A stretch of DNA of 64,000 nucleotides from Adlercreutzia sp. ZJ141 (GCF_011038965.1 NZ_JAAKEB010000003.1:1-64000), one strand, 5' to 3'. Shown: positions 49,722-59,905, counted from the stretch's first letter. Notes: generated from the letters alone by a model not told the origin. Numbers and translations are program-made.

Positions 49722-50714
49722 ATGGCTAACATGGTTGTGATATCTGTCGATGCTATGGGTGGCGATAATGCACCTGGCGTCGTACTGGACGGCGTGGCTC
49801 AGGCGCTTGCCGCCGATGAGGCGTTAAGCGTTGTGCTCTGTGGTCCGGCCGAGGTAGTTGAACCCTTTGCGCGCTCGCATGAGCGTTGCGAAGCGCGCGC
49901 GACGACCGAAGTTATCGACATGGTAGAGCATCCGGCAAACGCCGTTCGACGCAAGAAGGATTCTTCGATCGTGGTTGGATGCCGCTTGGTAAAGGAAGGT
50001 ACTGCGCACGGCTTTTTCTCCGCTGGGTCAACGGGTGCCTGCCTTGCGGCCGGCACGCTCGTCATCGGGCGAATCAGGGGTGTGGCGCGTCCGGCGCTTG
50101 CTACGGTTTTGCCGTCACCAGCAAAACCGGTGGTCATGTGTGACGTTGGTGCCAACTCCGACTGCAAGCCCGAGTATTTGGTGCAGTTTGCGAACATGGC
50201 AACGGTGTATGCTGAAAAGGTTTTAGGCGTGCGCGATCCGAAGGCTGCGCTGCTCAACATTGGAGCGGAAGAAACGAAAGGGTCGCAGTTTGCTCAAGAG
50301 GCACACCGCCTACTTGCCGAATGCGTACCGAACTTTGCAGGTAACGCCGAAGGGGGCGACTTGCTCGCTGGTACCTACGACGTAATTGTGGCTGACGGGT
50401 TTACTGGCAACGCCTGCTTGAAATCCATCGAAGGAACGGCAAAAGTGCTGTTCAAGGAAATCAAAGGCGTTCTATACGCAAGCTTAGCAACCAAGCTTGC
50501 GGCGTTGGCTATTAAGGGCGGACTTTCCGATCTGAAGGCCCGTGTGAGCCCCGACACGTATGGTGGCGCACCGCTGCTTGGCGTGAAAGGTGCGTGCATT
50601 GTGGGGCACGGTTCGTCAAACGCTACCGCCATCAAAAATGGCGTGCTCACGTCGGCTGCCGTCGTGCGTGCGGACGTTTCTGGAATAATCGAGCAAATGG
50701 TACGAGGCGACTAG
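49722..50714 (+). CDS. plsX: phosphate acyltransferase PlsX
   Basis: A 330-residue enzyme that turns acyl-ACP into acyl-phosphate, used by PlsY (gene at 26.0 kb). ISVDAMGGDNAPGVVLDG starts the family core; GSTGACLAAG and ADGFTGNACLKSIEG follow. The ATG at 49722 begins at the conserved part; the upstream frame reads through the terminator. The rpmF-plsX-rnc-smc-ftsY-ffh order is standard for Gram-positives. Confidence 0.94.
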   Translation: MANMVVISVDAMGGDNAPGVVLDGVAQALAADEALSVVLCGPAEVVEPFARSHERCEARATTEVIDMVEHPANAVRRKKDSSIVVGCRLVKEGTAHGFFSAGSTGACLAAGTLVIGRIRGVARPALATVLPSPAKPVVMCDVGANSDCKPEYLVQFANMATVYAEKVLGVRDPKAALLNIGAEETKGSQFAQEAHRLLAECVPNFAGNAEGGDLLAGTYDVIVADGFTGNACLKSIEGTAKVLFKEIKGVLYASLATKLAALAIKGGLSDLKARVSPDTYGGAPLLGVKGACIVGHGSSNATAIKNGVLTSAAVVRADVSGIIEQMVRGD

Positions 50715-50755
50715 CCCACCATGTACAATGGTATGTACGTGCAAAGACGATACGA

Positions 50756-50785
50756 GGGGGCTTTTTCTTGAAGGAGAAAGCCCCC
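50756..50785 (+). terminator. Hairpin between plsX and rnc
   Basis: GGGGGCTTTTTC and GAGAAAGCCCCC pair with one mismatch over a 6-base loop. No T tract follows the stem on the plus strand; the gap to rnc is short. Confidence 0.5.
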
Positions 50786-50830
50786 TATGACAATGAAGCC
50801 CCCCAATGACGACGAAAGCCCGTGTGCGAG

Positions 50831-51697
50831 ATGAATCTGACTGACGAGCAAATCGGAAAACTGAACAGCGCTCAAGACGTTTTGGAATACCACTTTCACG
50901 ACGAGAGCTTGCTGCTTTCGGCGATCACGCACCCGTCGGCTGTTGAAGGTAAGCCAGTGAAGTACTCCTATGAACGCTTGGAGTTTCTTGGCGATAGCAT
51001 TTTGGGCGCTATTGTTGCCATGGTTGCGTTCGACCGCTTCCACGATCTCGACGAGGGAGGGCTGACGCGTATCAAAGTGGCGCTCGTTTCGGGTGCGAGC
51101 TTGGCTGACGTCGCTGCGGGGCTGGGATTCGCTGACATCATTGTGTTCGGCTCGTCGGAAACTGGCACAGGCAAGCGCGGCCTGCATTCAGCGCTCGAGA
51201 ACGTGTACGAAGCTGTGGTTGCCGCCTTGTACCTAGACGGTGGGATGGATGCCGCCCTTGCGTTCGTGGAGCGTACGCTGATTCCTCGCATGTCGGTTGA
51301 TATGGCCAAAGAGCCCGAAAATCCCAAGAGTGCGCTGCAGGAAAAGCTGCAGGAAGACGGCATTACTCCCACGTACAAACTGGTTGAGACGCAGGGGCCG
51401 CCGCACGATCGCACATTTGTGGCGCAAGTGTTCGCCGGCTCACAGGGGCTCGCGCGTGGTACGGGCCGCACGAAGAAAGAGGCTGAAAGCCAAGCCGCCA
51501 AAAGTACGCTGGCTCAGCTATCCGAGTTCTTCGGTTTCTACGTGAGCGAAGAGGAAAAGGCGGCCGCTAAGGCGAAAAAGAATGCAGTTAAGGCCGAAAA
51601 GGCTGCCGCAAAGGCGGCGGCTGCTGCCGCAAAGGCCGAGGAAAAGGCGCGCCGCAAACAGGAGCAATCTCAGGCGAAGCAGCGCTCTCAGGAGTAG
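50831..51697 (+). CDS. rnc: ribonuclease III
   Basis: A 288-residue double-strand RNA endonuclease for rRNA and mRNA processing. The catalytic signature is ERLEFLGDSILG and the second metal site ENVYEAVVAALYLDGG; a dsRNA-binding domain (about 155-225) follows. The last 55 residues are a Lys/Ala/Glu tail, longer than usual. The ATG at 50831 is likely; GTG at 50822 is possible. smc starts 2 bases later. Confidence 0.93.
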   Translation: MNLTDEQIGKLNSAQDVLEYHFHDESLLLSAITHPSAVEGKPVKYSYERLEFLGDSILGAIVAMVAFDRFHDLDEGGLTRIKVALVSGASLADVAAGLGFADIIVFGSSETGTGKRGLHSALENVYEAVVAALYLDGGMDAALAFVERTLIPRMSVDMAKEPENPKSALQEKLQEDGITPTYKLVETQGPPHDRTFVAQVFAGSQGLARGTGRTKKEAESQAAKSTLAQLSEFFGFYVSEEEKAAAKAKKNAVKAEKAAAKAAAAAAKAEEKARRKQEQSQAKQRSQE

Positions 51698-51699
51698 CC

Positions 51700-54600
51700 G
51701 TGTACCTGAAATCACTGGTTCTCAAAGGCTTCAAGTCGTTTGCCGACCGCAGCGTGCTCACGCTCGAGCCGGGCATCACTGCTGTAGTAGGACCGAATGG
51801 GTCGGGCAAATCGAACATATCCGATGCTGTGCTGTGGGTGCTTGGCGAACGCAACGCGAAGCATCTGCGCGGCCAAGCCATGGAAGATGTCATCTTTGCG
51901 GGCTCGTCGGCGCGCAAGGTAACAGGCTTGGCAGAGGTCGACCTGGTGCTCGACAACTCCGACGGGACACTTCCTGTCGAGTTCGACGAGGTTGCAATAA
52001 CGCGCCGCATGTACCGCAGCGGCGAAAGCGAGTACTTGATCAACGGTTGCCAAGCCCGGCGCATGGATGTGCTCGACATCCTGCACGATTCGGGTTTGGG
52101 TACTGGCACCCATTCCATCATCAGTCAAGGAAGCCTCGACTCTATTCTGCAGTCGAAACCCGAAGACCGCCGGGCTCTTATTGAAGAGGCCGCTGGCGTG
52201 TTGAAGCACAAGCAGCGCAAGGCGAAAAGCGAACGAAAACTTCAGCAGATGGATATCCATTTGACTCGTGCGAAAGATGTGGTGCGCGAAGTCGAGCGGC
52301 AGTTGGGCCCGCTCGAGCGCAAGGCGAAGCGTGCGAAGGCCTACGAGTCGGCTTCAGCCGAGCTGGCGGAGTTAACGCTTGCGCTTGCTGTCGACGATTT
52401 GCGGGCGCTCAAGCGAGCCTGGGAGGCAGCGTGTGCGACCGAGCGCGGCATTGAGCAGGAGCTTGAGCGTCATCGCGTGGCCATTGCTGATGCCGATGAG
52501 CGCATGCGCGCGCTGCAGGAGCAGGTGCGCCTTGATGCTGCCAGTGCCGGTGAGCTGGAACGTGCAGGCGGTCGCGCGAATACGGCGGTTGAGCGGCTTG
52601 ACGGCGCGATGCTGCTTTTGCACGAGAAGCGCCGTGCGGCGCAACGGGCCGAAGCCGATGTGCGGGTGCAATTGGAGTCGGACAAGGCGAAACGGATCGA
52701 GGCCGATGCCGAGCTTAGCCGCGCGCTCGAACAACTCGCCCGAGTTTCCGCTGAGCGCGTTGAAGCCGATGCTTCGGTAGCCAAGCTTTTGCAGGACCAA
52801 GCGGCAAACGCCGAGCAGCGTCGTGCGCTCGAGAAGCGCTCCGACGAGGCCGAACGCGAGCGAAAGGAAGCCGAACGCGATCGCGAGAGCATTCGCAAGC
52901 AGCTTGCCGAAACCCAAGAGACGCTTTCCAGTGGCATCGCTCACATGAAGCTCGTTGAAACGCGAGGGAAAGAACTCGAGCTGCAGCTTAAACGTGCTCA
53001 GGAAGACGCCGACCGTGCAGCGCAAAGGCGTGCTGCAGCCGATCGTGACCGAGAGCAGGCCGACTCACGCGATGCTCAGCTGCGGAGCGCGGTTGCGAGC
53101 GCTCTTGCCGCCCGCAACAAGGCGCAGGTCGCAGCCGACGACGCCCGCAACGCCGCTGCGGCGGTGGCAGCCGAAGTGCGGGGAATCGAGGAAGTTGAGC
53201 GAGCAAGTGTTGCTGGCAACCCTGCGCATGCATGGGTGCGTGAACGCTTGCGCGACCTGCCGGGGTCAATGCAGCCGCTCTCGCATGCTGTTCGCGCTTC
53301 GGAAGGGACAGAAGCGCTGGTAGAAACGCTGCTGGGCCCCGATGTGGCGGCGCTGTTTGTGGATGATTCAGTATCGGCGCTTGACGTTGCGCACAGCGTT
53401 TTGGCAAGCGAACAGCAAGGCGAGGTCTCTGTGGTGCCGCGTGCCGATAGCGCGCGAACCGTGCGTGATGCACGTGCGGCTGCTGCAGCATGCGGCGGAT
53501 GGGCTCTCACTGACAAGGTATCGTGTTCGCAAGAGTTGCGGCAGGCGCTCGATGCGCTTCTGGGTGATGTAGTGGTGTGTGACAGCGTAGACGCAGCGCT
53601 TGCGGCACATGAACGCAGAGAGTGCGCCGGGTTGCGCATTGCGACCCTTGACGGCTGTGTTGTATGGCCAAACGGGAAGGTGAGCATCTGTTCGGCAGCA
53701 TTATCAGATGCAGAGGGTGCGCTTTCTCGGGCGCGGGCGCTCGACCAGGCACGGGCTGCGTGTGCCGAGGCCGAAAAGACGCGCGACAAGGCCGCTGCTG
53801 CGCTGTCGGAGGCAGAAGAGGCGCTTCGCCGCGTACAAGTTGAAAGCTTACAGGCCGCACAAGAGCTTGCCGAGCGGCGTGGTGCCGCCGAGTCGGCACG
53901 CAATGAAGCACGCCGTGCTGAAGAGCAGCTCGGTGCCGTCAGGCGCGAATTCGAAAGCGTGCAACACCAGCGCAAAGATGCGGAAAAGACCGTATCTCAG
54001 GCTCGGCCGTCGGTGGAGTCGCTCGAAGCTCGGCTTGCCCATGCAACGAAACGCGCCGAAGATGGTGCACGCGCAAGCGAACGAGCGCAAGCCGAGGTCG
54101 TGCCGTTGCGTAAAGCGGCCGCGCGAGTGCGGGACGCATTGGGCGAGGCGAAGTTGCGCGCGGCGACGCTTGCCGAGCGAGAAACCTATACCTCGCGTTT
54201 GGTTGATGCGCGGAGCAACGATATTGCGCGGATTGACGAAGCCGAAGTTGCTGCGCGCGCAACGTGTGCGCGCAAGGCGACGGCCCAGGTGCGCATCGAG
54301 CCGCTTTTGGCCACACTTGAAGAGCTTGCCGCTGCTATGAGAGCTCGGGCGAGTCGCGCCGCCGAAGCGGCCGAAGCTGCTCAAAACGTCTCGTCGGGGT
54401 TGCACGGGCAAGTTGATACGGCTCGTGCTCAGGCGAAAGCCGCGCACGATGCGTTTGACGCTTGTAACGCGCGGCTATCCGAGGCGAAGGTGAGCAAGGG
54501 TCGTCTTGAGGTGCAGGTTGATACGGCGGTCAACGTCGTAGTAGTAGAGTGTGGCACGCCGCTCGATCACGCGCTGGTAACCCCTGAACTTACCGACCGT

Positions 54601-55266
54601 GGTAGCGCGGAAGAAGCGGCGTTCAAGCTACGTCGGCGCATTGCCAACATGGGAACCATCAACCCCGATGCGGCCAAAGAATACGAGCAGGTGCGTCAGC
54701 GCTACGACTATCTTGCTGCGCAGCTTGCCGACCTGGAGGGCGCGCGCCGAACACTCGCGAAGATCGTTCGGGTTATCGATGAACGCATGAAAGACGACTT
54801 CATGCGCACCTATGAAGCGGTAAACCAGAACTTCCAAGAAATATTCGCGGTGTTGTTCCCCGGTGGATCGGCGCATTTGTCGCTTGTTGGCGACACTTCC
54901 GACGGCGAGCCTGCAGGCGTTGAAGTAAGCGCCCAGCCCCGCGGCAAGCGCATCACTAAGATGATGCTCATGTCGGGCGGCGAGAAGTCGCTTACGGCGC
55001 TGGCGCTGCTGTTTGCGGTGTATCGCATCCGCGCCACGCCGTTTTATATTCTCGATGAGGTTGAGGCGGCGCTTGACGATTCCAACCTGCGGCGATTGAC
55101 AGCGTATCTGGAAAACCTGCGCGATTCGACGCAGCTTATTATGATCACGCATCAGCGCCGCACCATGGAGATGGCAGATGTACTGTTCGGCGTGTCCATG
55201 CAGGCCGACGGTGTGACGAAGGTGATTAGTCAGAAGCTCGATCAAGCACTGCGTAGCGCGCAATAA
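51700..55266 (+). CDS. smc: chromosome partition protein SMC
   Basis: A 1188-residue condensin ATPase. Walker A GPNGSGKSN lies near residue 32. Two long coiled coils flank a hinge (about 500-640), and the C-terminal signature LMSGGEKSLTALALLFA and Walker B FYILDEVEAALDD complete the head. GTG at 51700 begins directly at the conserved YLKSLVLKGFKSF. Its partners ScpA and ScpB are encoded at 3.1-5.0 kb. Confidence 0.96.
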   Translation: MYLKSLVLKGFKSFADRSVLTLEPGITAVVGPNGSGKSNISDAVLWVLGERNAKHLRGQAMEDVIFAGSSARKVTGLAEVDLVLDNSDGTLPVEFDEVAITRRMYRSGESEYLINGCQARRMDVLDILHDSGLGTGTHSIISQGSLDSILQSKPEDRRALIEEAAGVLKHKQRKAKSERKLQQMDIHLTRAKDVVREVERQLGPLERKAKRAKAYESASAELAELTLALAVDDLRALKRAWEAACATERGIEQELERHRVAIADADERMRALQEQVRLDAASAGELERAGGRANTAVERLDGAMLLLHEKRRAAQRAEADVRVQLESDKAKRIEADAELSRALEQLARVSAERVEADASVAKLLQDQAANAEQRRALEKRSDEAERERKEAERDRESIRKQLAETQETLSSGIAHMKLVETRGKELELQLKRAQEDADRAAQRRAAADRDREQADSRDAQLRSAVASALAARNKAQVAADDARNAAAAVAAEVRGIEEVERASVAGNPAHAWVRERLRDLPGSMQPLSHAVRASEGTEALVETLLGPDVAALFVDDSVSALDVAHSVLASEQQGEVSVVPRADSARTVRDARAAAAACGGWALTDKVSCSQELRQALDALLGDVVVCDSVDAALAAHERRECAGLRIATLDGCVVWPNGKVSICSAALSDAEGALSRARALDQARAACAEAEKTRDKAAAALSEAEEALRRVQVESLQAAQELAERRGAAESARNEARRAEEQLGAVRREFESVQHQRKDAEKTVSQARPSVESLEARLAHATKRAEDGARASERAQAEVVPLRKAAARVRDALGEAKLRAATLAERETYTSRLVDARSNDIARIDEAEVAARATCARKATAQVRIEPLLATLEELAAAMRARASRAAEAAEAAQNVSSGLHGQVDTARAQAKAAHDAFDACNARLSEAKVSKGRLEVQVDTAVNVVVVECGTPLDHALVTPELTDRGSAEEAAFKLRRRIANMGTINPDAAKEYEQVRQRYDYLAAQLADLEGARRTLAKIVRVIDERMKDDFMRTYEAVNQNFQEIFAVLFPGGSAHLSLVGDTSDGEPAGVEVSAQPRGKRITKMMLMSGGEKSLTALALLFAVYRIRATPFYILDEVEAALDDSNLRRLTAYLENLRDSTQLIMITHQRRTMEMADVLFGVSMQADGVTKVISQKLDQALRSAQ

Positions 55267-55442
55267 ACCGCCCATAATCGAGATCGCTCATTCCGTAGAA
55301 TAATTGCCGTGCTTGCCGCAGGCATAAGACTCGCTCTGTTTGCGCTACACTATCGGCGTTGAAAGACAAAGGTTTGCCTGTGCGCTTCGCTGTTTGTACG
55401 AATGGGTTAGCGCGCGGTAAACGTGCATGATAGGAGCTTTCC

Positions 55443-56366
55443 ATGGGTTTTTTTGATCGTATCAGCGAAGGTTTGGCCCGCTCGCGCGAACGCTTCACCG
55501 AGCAAATGAACGTGCTGCTCGACCGTGGACCCAACGTTGACGACGAATTCTGGGATGGGCTCGAGGAAACGCTCATTTTGGCCGACATCGGTTGCGCGGC
55601 GGCAAGTGAGGCGGTAGAAAACCTGCGCGATCAGGCAACGCGTAAGGCGCTGCCTGATGCCTATGCGGTACTCGATCTACTGAACGACCAGATTGCCTCG
55701 CGGTTCTGCGAGGGCGGTGAGCAAATATTCGGTGGAGAGCCGGCACTTGTGCTGTTTGTGGGAATCAACGGCACGGGTAAAACCACTACGGTGGGCAAGT
55801 TGGCAAAGGAAGCCACTGATGCGGGGCGCAACGTAATTCTCGGTAGTGCCGATACATTCCGCGCTGCAGCTATCGAGCAACTTGAGGTGTGGGCCCGCCG
55901 AGCTCAGGTGGAAATGGTCACGCGCGAGCGGGGAAGCGATCCAGCGAGTGTATGTTACGCCACCATTGAACGCGCGGAAGAAACAGGTGCCGACCTGGTG
56001 CTCATCGACACGGCTGGGCGCTTGCATACCTCAGCTGACCTCATGCGTGAGTTGGGCAAGGTGGTAAACGTTGTTCGCAAGCGTTCGAAGCTGCCGGTTT
56101 ACACGGTGCTGGTCATCGACGCCACCACGGGCCAGAATGGCCTTGCGCAGGCGCGCGAGTTCAATCGCGAGCTCGACTTGGATGCGCTTATCGTCACGAA
56201 GCTCGATGGGACAGCAAAAGGTGGCATCGCACTTGCCATCAGCCACGAGTTGCAGCTTCCTATCGTGAAGATCGGCGTGGGTGAGGGCTTGTCCGACCTG
56301 CGCGATTTCGACGCGCACGATTTCGCCCGTGCGCTCATCGGCAATTTCGACGCTCGCCAAAACTAG
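55443..56366 (+). CDS. ftsY: signal recognition particle receptor FtsY
   Basis: A 307-residue SRP receptor GTPase with a short N-terminal part and the NG domain. G motifs are GINGTGKTTTVGKLA, DTFRAAAIEQL, DTAGRLHTS and TKLDGTAKGG. It lacks the long acidic A domain. It begins 176 bases after smc and is followed by ffh, its partner. Confidence 0.95.
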   Translation: MGFFDRISEGLARSRERFTEQMNVLLDRGPNVDDEFWDGLEETLILADIGCAAASEAVENLRDQATRKALPDAYAVLDLLNDQIASRFCEGGEQIFGGEPALVLFVGINGTGKTTTVGKLAKEATDAGRNVILGSADTFRAAAIEQLEVWARRAQVEMVTRERGSDPASVCYATIERAEETGADLVLIDTAGRLHTSADLMRELGKVVNVVRKRSKLPVYTVLVIDATTGQNGLAQAREFNRELDLDALIVTKLDGTAKGGIALAISHELQLPIVKIGVGEGLSDLRDFDAHDFARALIGNFDARQN

Positions 56367-56391
56367 GCAGCGAGACAAGGAGTCGTATTCC

Positions 56392-57810
56392 ATGCTAGAA
56401 AACCTATCCGAACGACTACAAGGCATCTTCTCCGGCCTGCGAGGCAAAGGTCGTTTGACCGAGGACGACATTAACGCCGCCATGCGCGAGATCCGTATGG
56501 CTCTGCTTGAAGCCGACGTCAACTTCAAGGTGGTCAAGAACTTCGTTGCGCGCACGAAAGAGCGCTGCCTTACGGCCGAAGTGCTCGAATCGCTCACGCC
56601 CACGCAGAATGTGGTAAAGATCGTGCTCGACGAGCTTACCGAGTTGCTCGGTCGCACCGATTCGCGGCTCGTACTGTCAAGTCGCATTCCGAATGTCATC
56701 ATGCTGGTAGGTTTGCAGGGTTCCGGTAAAACCACTGCGGCGGCGAAACTGGCTTACCTGCTCAAACAGCAGAATCACTCGCCTTTGCTGGTGGCGTGCG
56801 ACGTATATCGCCCTGCTGCGGCCGATCAGCTGCAAACGCTCGGTCAGGAAATCGGCGTGCGTGTGTACCGTGGCGATGGGGCCGATCCGGTGCGTATCGC
56901 ACAAGAGGGTGTGCGTGATGCTATCGACAGCCTGCGCGACGTGGTCATCGTGGACACGGCGGGTCGCCTGCATGTGGACGAGCAGATGATGGAAGAAGCA
57001 CAGGCTATCAAACATGCTGTGAAGCCCGACCAGGTACTCATGGTGGTTGACGCCATGACCGGCCAAGACGTGGTGAACGTAGCGGCCGCCTTCGCTGAAC
57101 GAGTTGACTTCGATGGCGTGATCATGTCGAAGATGGACGGCGACGCTCGAGGCGGTGGTGCGCTGTCGGTGCGCCAGGTAACCGGCAAGCCGATCAAGTT
57201 CATATCCTCGGGTGAGAAGCCCGATTCGCTGGAGGAATTCCATCCCGATCGCATGGCCAAGCGCATTCTCGGCATGGGTGATATGATAAGCCTTATCGAG
57301 AGCGCCGTGAAAGTCCAGCAAGACCAAGAAGAACTGGAAGTTGCCGAGCGTCTGGCAAAATCGCAAATCACGCTCAACGATTTCATTGACATGAATCGTC
57401 AGATCCGCAAAATGGGCGGCATTTCGAAACTGATCAGTGCGCTTCCCGGTGGTGACAAGGCATACGCGTCGGGTCAGGTTGACGAAGGCGCTCTCGATCG
57501 CATGGAGGTTATTATCAATTCCATGACAAAGGAAGAGCGCACCCGCCCCGAAGTGCTCAATGGCAGCCGCCGCGCGCGCATTGCTGCAGGCGCGGGCGTT
57601 ACCGTAACTGACGTGAATCAGGTTATCAAGAAGTTCAACGAAACCAAGAAGATGATGAAGAAGATGATGCCTGCCATGGAGGACTATCAAGGCGGCAAGA
57701 AGGGCAAGAAGGGAAAGCGTGGTCGCGGCCACAGGCGCATGGGTATTCCTGGCATGGGAGGCATGAGTATGTCTGACCTGCGCAAACTTCAAGACATGAT
57801 GAGCGAATAG
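56392..57810 (+). CDS. ffh: signal recognition particle protein Ffh
   Basis: A 472-residue GTPase binding 4.5S RNA and signal peptides. The NG domain shows GLQGSGKTTAAAKLA, DVYRPAAADQL, DTAGRLHVD and the SKMDGDARGG loop; the methionine-rich M domain with a Gly/Lys-rich end follows (GRGHRRMGIPGMGGM). AAGGAG is upstream of the ATG at 56392. The usual rpsP follows after a GNAT gene. Confidence 0.96.
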   Translation: MLENLSERLQGIFSGLRGKGRLTEDDINAAMREIRMALLEADVNFKVVKNFVARTKERCLTAEVLESLTPTQNVVKIVLDELTELLGRTDSRLVLSSRIPNVIMLVGLQGSGKTTAAAKLAYLLKQQNHSPLLVACDVYRPAAADQLQTLGQEIGVRVYRGDGADPVRIAQEGVRDAIDSLRDVVIVDTAGRLHVDEQMMEEAQAIKHAVKPDQVLMVVDAMTGQDVVNVAAAFAERVDFDGVIMSKMDGDARGGGALSVRQVTGKPIKFISSGEKPDSLEEFHPDRMAKRILGMGDMISLIESAVKVQQDQEELEVAERLAKSQITLNDFIDMNRQIRKMGGISKLISALPGGDKAYASGQVDEGALDRMEVIINSMTKEERTRPEVLNGSRRARIAAGAGVTVTDVNQVIKKFNETKKMMKKMMPAMEDYQGGKKGKKGKRGRGHRRMGIPGMGGMSMSDLRKLQDMMSE

Positions 57811-57822
57811 GAGCAAAACAAC

Positions 57823-58638
57823 ATGGCGATCGTATATAGGGCATTTCGGGAGGAAGACCTTCCGGCAATTTGTAAGATATGGAATGAAGTGGTTGAGGCG
57901 GGCGACGCTTTCCCGCAAACAAGTCCGCTTGACGTCGATACGGCACGTGAGTTCTTTGGCGGGCAAACGCTAACACAGGTGGCCGATGTAAACGGCGTCA
58001 TCTTCGGCATGTACATTCTGCACCCGAACAATGTCGGGCGCTGCGCACACATTGCTAATGCGAGCTACGCGGTGGCATCTCCCTCGCGCGGACTCGGCTT
58101 AGGCCGCGAACTTGTGAAGGACTCGCTCGAACAGGCGAGAAAAGCGGGCTTTCGCGGATTGCAATTCAACGCCGTGGTGTCGAGCAATGTTGTAGCCATT
58201 CACTTGTATGAAGATCTCGGATTCGTTCGCGTTGGCACTATTCCCGGTGGTTACGTGAACGGCGTGGGTGCTTATGAGCCCGTGTATATCTTCTATCGGC
58301 ACTGTGTGGAAGCACCTGACGCCATGCATCCCAACCTTATGGACACGTCGGACGTGGAGCAAATAGCTACACCGGATGTACCGGACGCATCGGCCGCGCC
58401 GGATGAGCCGGATGTGCCGAGCGAGGCGTCATGCGCAAAGGGCGAAGCACAGCAGCAGGAAGAAGCCTCGGATAATGACAGCTTTGAGAAAGCGGATGTC
58501 GACGAGAGTGTGGCCGAGGGTAAAAAGCCTAAGAAAGAGTCCGGGAAGAATTCTGGGAAGAAAAAGGATTCCAAGGGTAAGAAGCAAAAGAAGGAAAAGA
58601 AAGCGAAGAAGGAAAAGAAGGAAAAACACAGCAAGTAG
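57823..58638 (+). CDS. GNAT acetyltransferase with lysine-rich tail
   Basis: A 271-residue protein. Residues 1-165 are a GNAT domain with the acetyl-CoA loop in SRGLGLGRELV and the C-terminal HLYEDLGFVRVG. Then come an acidic linker (about 180-232) and a tail of about 38 residues, half of them lysine. It starts 12 bases after ffh, in the place where rpsP usually follows. The tail suggests binding to RNA, ribosomes or acidic surfaces. The substrate is unknown. Confidence 0.83.
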   Translation: MAIVYRAFREEDLPAICKIWNEVVEAGDAFPQTSPLDVDTAREFFGGQTLTQVADVNGVIFGMYILHPNNVGRCAHIANASYAVASPSRGLGLGRELVKDSLEQARKAGFRGLQFNAVVSSNVVAIHLYEDLGFVRVGTIPGGYVNGVGAYEPVYIFYRHCVEAPDAMHPNLMDTSDVEQIATPDVPDASAAPDEPDVPSEASCAKGEAQQQEEASDNDSFEKADVDESVAEGKKPKKESGKNSGKKKDSKGKKQKKEKKAKKEKKEKHSK

Positions 58639-58745
58639 CTTATGGATGCACTACACCGTAGGACATCGTCGTAGGGGTCTGTCATCGGATGGGTCATCGG
58701 ATGTCGCAGGCGGAGTGTGTTTTTTCGAGGTAGATGCGGCAGCGC

Positions 58746-58774
58746 TTGCCAAACCGCCGTCGGAGCCGTATCAT
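58746..58774 (+). promoter_or_regulatory. Promoter of the rpsP operon
   Basis: TTGCCA (58746-58751) and TATCAT (58769-58774) are spaced by 17 bases, about 100 bases before rpsP. The gap upstream also holds TCATCGGATG words (58685-58705). Confidence 0.6.
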
Positions 58775-58872
58775 AAGCAACTGCTGTTTTCGCTGCGCTG
58801 CTACATGCTTGCGCATGTACTCCTGCGTACGCAATTGGTTTGATCATACAGAAGTAAAAGGAGTTTTTCTTC

Positions 58873-59118
58873 ATGGCCGTTAAGATTCGTCTCGCCCGTC
58901 ACGGTGCTAAGAAGCGTCCGTACTACCGCATTGTTGTTGCCGACTCTCGCGCTCCGCGCGATGGTCGTTTCATCGAGCAGATTGGCCGCTACAACCCCTG
59001 TGTCAATCCTGCGCTCGTTGAGTTCGACGCTGAAAAGCTGGACAAGTGGCTTGGTAACGGTGCGCAGCCCACTGATACGGTCGCTTCGCTGATTAAGCAA
59101 GCTCGCGAGAACGCGTAG
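58873..59118 (+). CDS. rpsP: 30S ribosomal protein S16
   Basis: An 81-residue ribosomal protein ([33 protein letters not shown]). AAAAGGAG precedes the ATG. It leads the conserved rpsP-khpA-rimM-trmD-lepB order. Confidence 0.97.
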   Translation: MAVKIRLARHGAKKRPYYRIVVADSRAPRDGRFIEQIGRYNPCVNPALVEFDAEKLDKWLGNGAQPTDTVASLIKQARENA

Positions 59119-59122
59119 TCAT

Positions 59123-59377
59123 ATGGCTGAGCTGACGGATGATATCGTCGGCCTGGTAGATGTGGTCGTGCGTCCGCTCGTCGAGTTTCCTGATGATCTG
59201 AAACTTGAGGGCAGCGAGAGCGCTGATGGTTCCATTTTGGTGGAAATTCGCGTAAACGAAGAGGATGCAGGCAAGGTTATCGGGCGCCAGGGGCGCGTAA
59301 TCAAGGCTATACGTACCCTTGCGCGCGCGGCGGCTTCCCGCGAGGGAGTCCATGTCGAAGTGGAGCTTATCGATTAA
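59123..59377 (+). CDS. khpA: RNA-binding KH-domain protein KhpA
   Basis: An 84-residue KH protein; the RNA-binding loop is GRQG within DAGKVIGRQGRVIKAIR. It begins 4 bases after rpsP and ends at the base before the rimM ATG. In Gram-positives it acts with KhpB on RNA and cell growth. Confidence 0.93.
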   Translation: MAELTDDIVGLVDVVVRPLVEFPDDLKLEGSESADGSILVEIRVNEEDAGKVIGRQGRVIKAIRTLARAAASREGVHVEVELID

Positions 59378-59896
59378 ATGCATGCATGGGCCAACGTCGC
59401 CGAGTTGACGAAAACGAAAACGCTGACGGGAGGGCTCGTTGCGCGAAGCGCATCGGGTCTTCCTTTTTTGCTGCATGAGGGCCTGCTTGTTGCGTTTGTT
59501 CCACCGCAGCTAGATGCTCCTCGTCGCGCGCGCGTTTCGCACGTACGCGATGAGGGTCGAGGGGCCTATGTGGTCACGTTCGAGGGCATTTCGAGTATCG
59601 ACGTTGCCGAGCGGTTGGTGGGGTGCCATTGCCTGGTGCGCCGCGCTGATCTGCCTGGTGATGCGCTGATGCTTGAAGGAGAGGACCTCGTGGGTTTTCA
59701 CCTGATCGATTGCACGTTGGGGCCGGTGGGAACCATCACGGACGTTATAAGCAGCCCCGGTCAGTTACTGCTCGAGGTTGATTGTGGGCGCGCGGACGTG
59801 GTGTTAGTTCCGTTGGTTGATGATCTTCTGGTTGAATGGGACGAGGACGCTTGTACGGTGCTGATGGATTTGCCGGCAGGCTTGCTTGACGTGTAA
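59378..59896 (+). CDS. rimM: 16S rRNA processing protein RimM
   Basis: A 172-residue two-domain assembly factor of the 30S head. The C-terminal PRC-barrel part (LVGFHLIDC...GTITDV, VPLVDDLLVEWDED) is clear, while the N-terminal domain is more divergent. The ATG directly follows the khpA stop. It is placed between khpA and trmD as in most genomes. Confidence 0.92.
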   Translation: MHAWANVAELTKTKTLTGGLVARSASGLPFLLHEGLLVAFVPPQLDAPRRARVSHVRDEGRGAYVVTFEGISSIDVAERLVGCHCLVRRADLPGDALMLEGEDLVGFHLIDCTLGPVGTITDVISSPGQLLLEVDCGRADVVLVPLVDDLLVEWDEDACTVLMDLPAGLLDV

Positions 59897-59905
59897 GGGA
59901 CTTCC

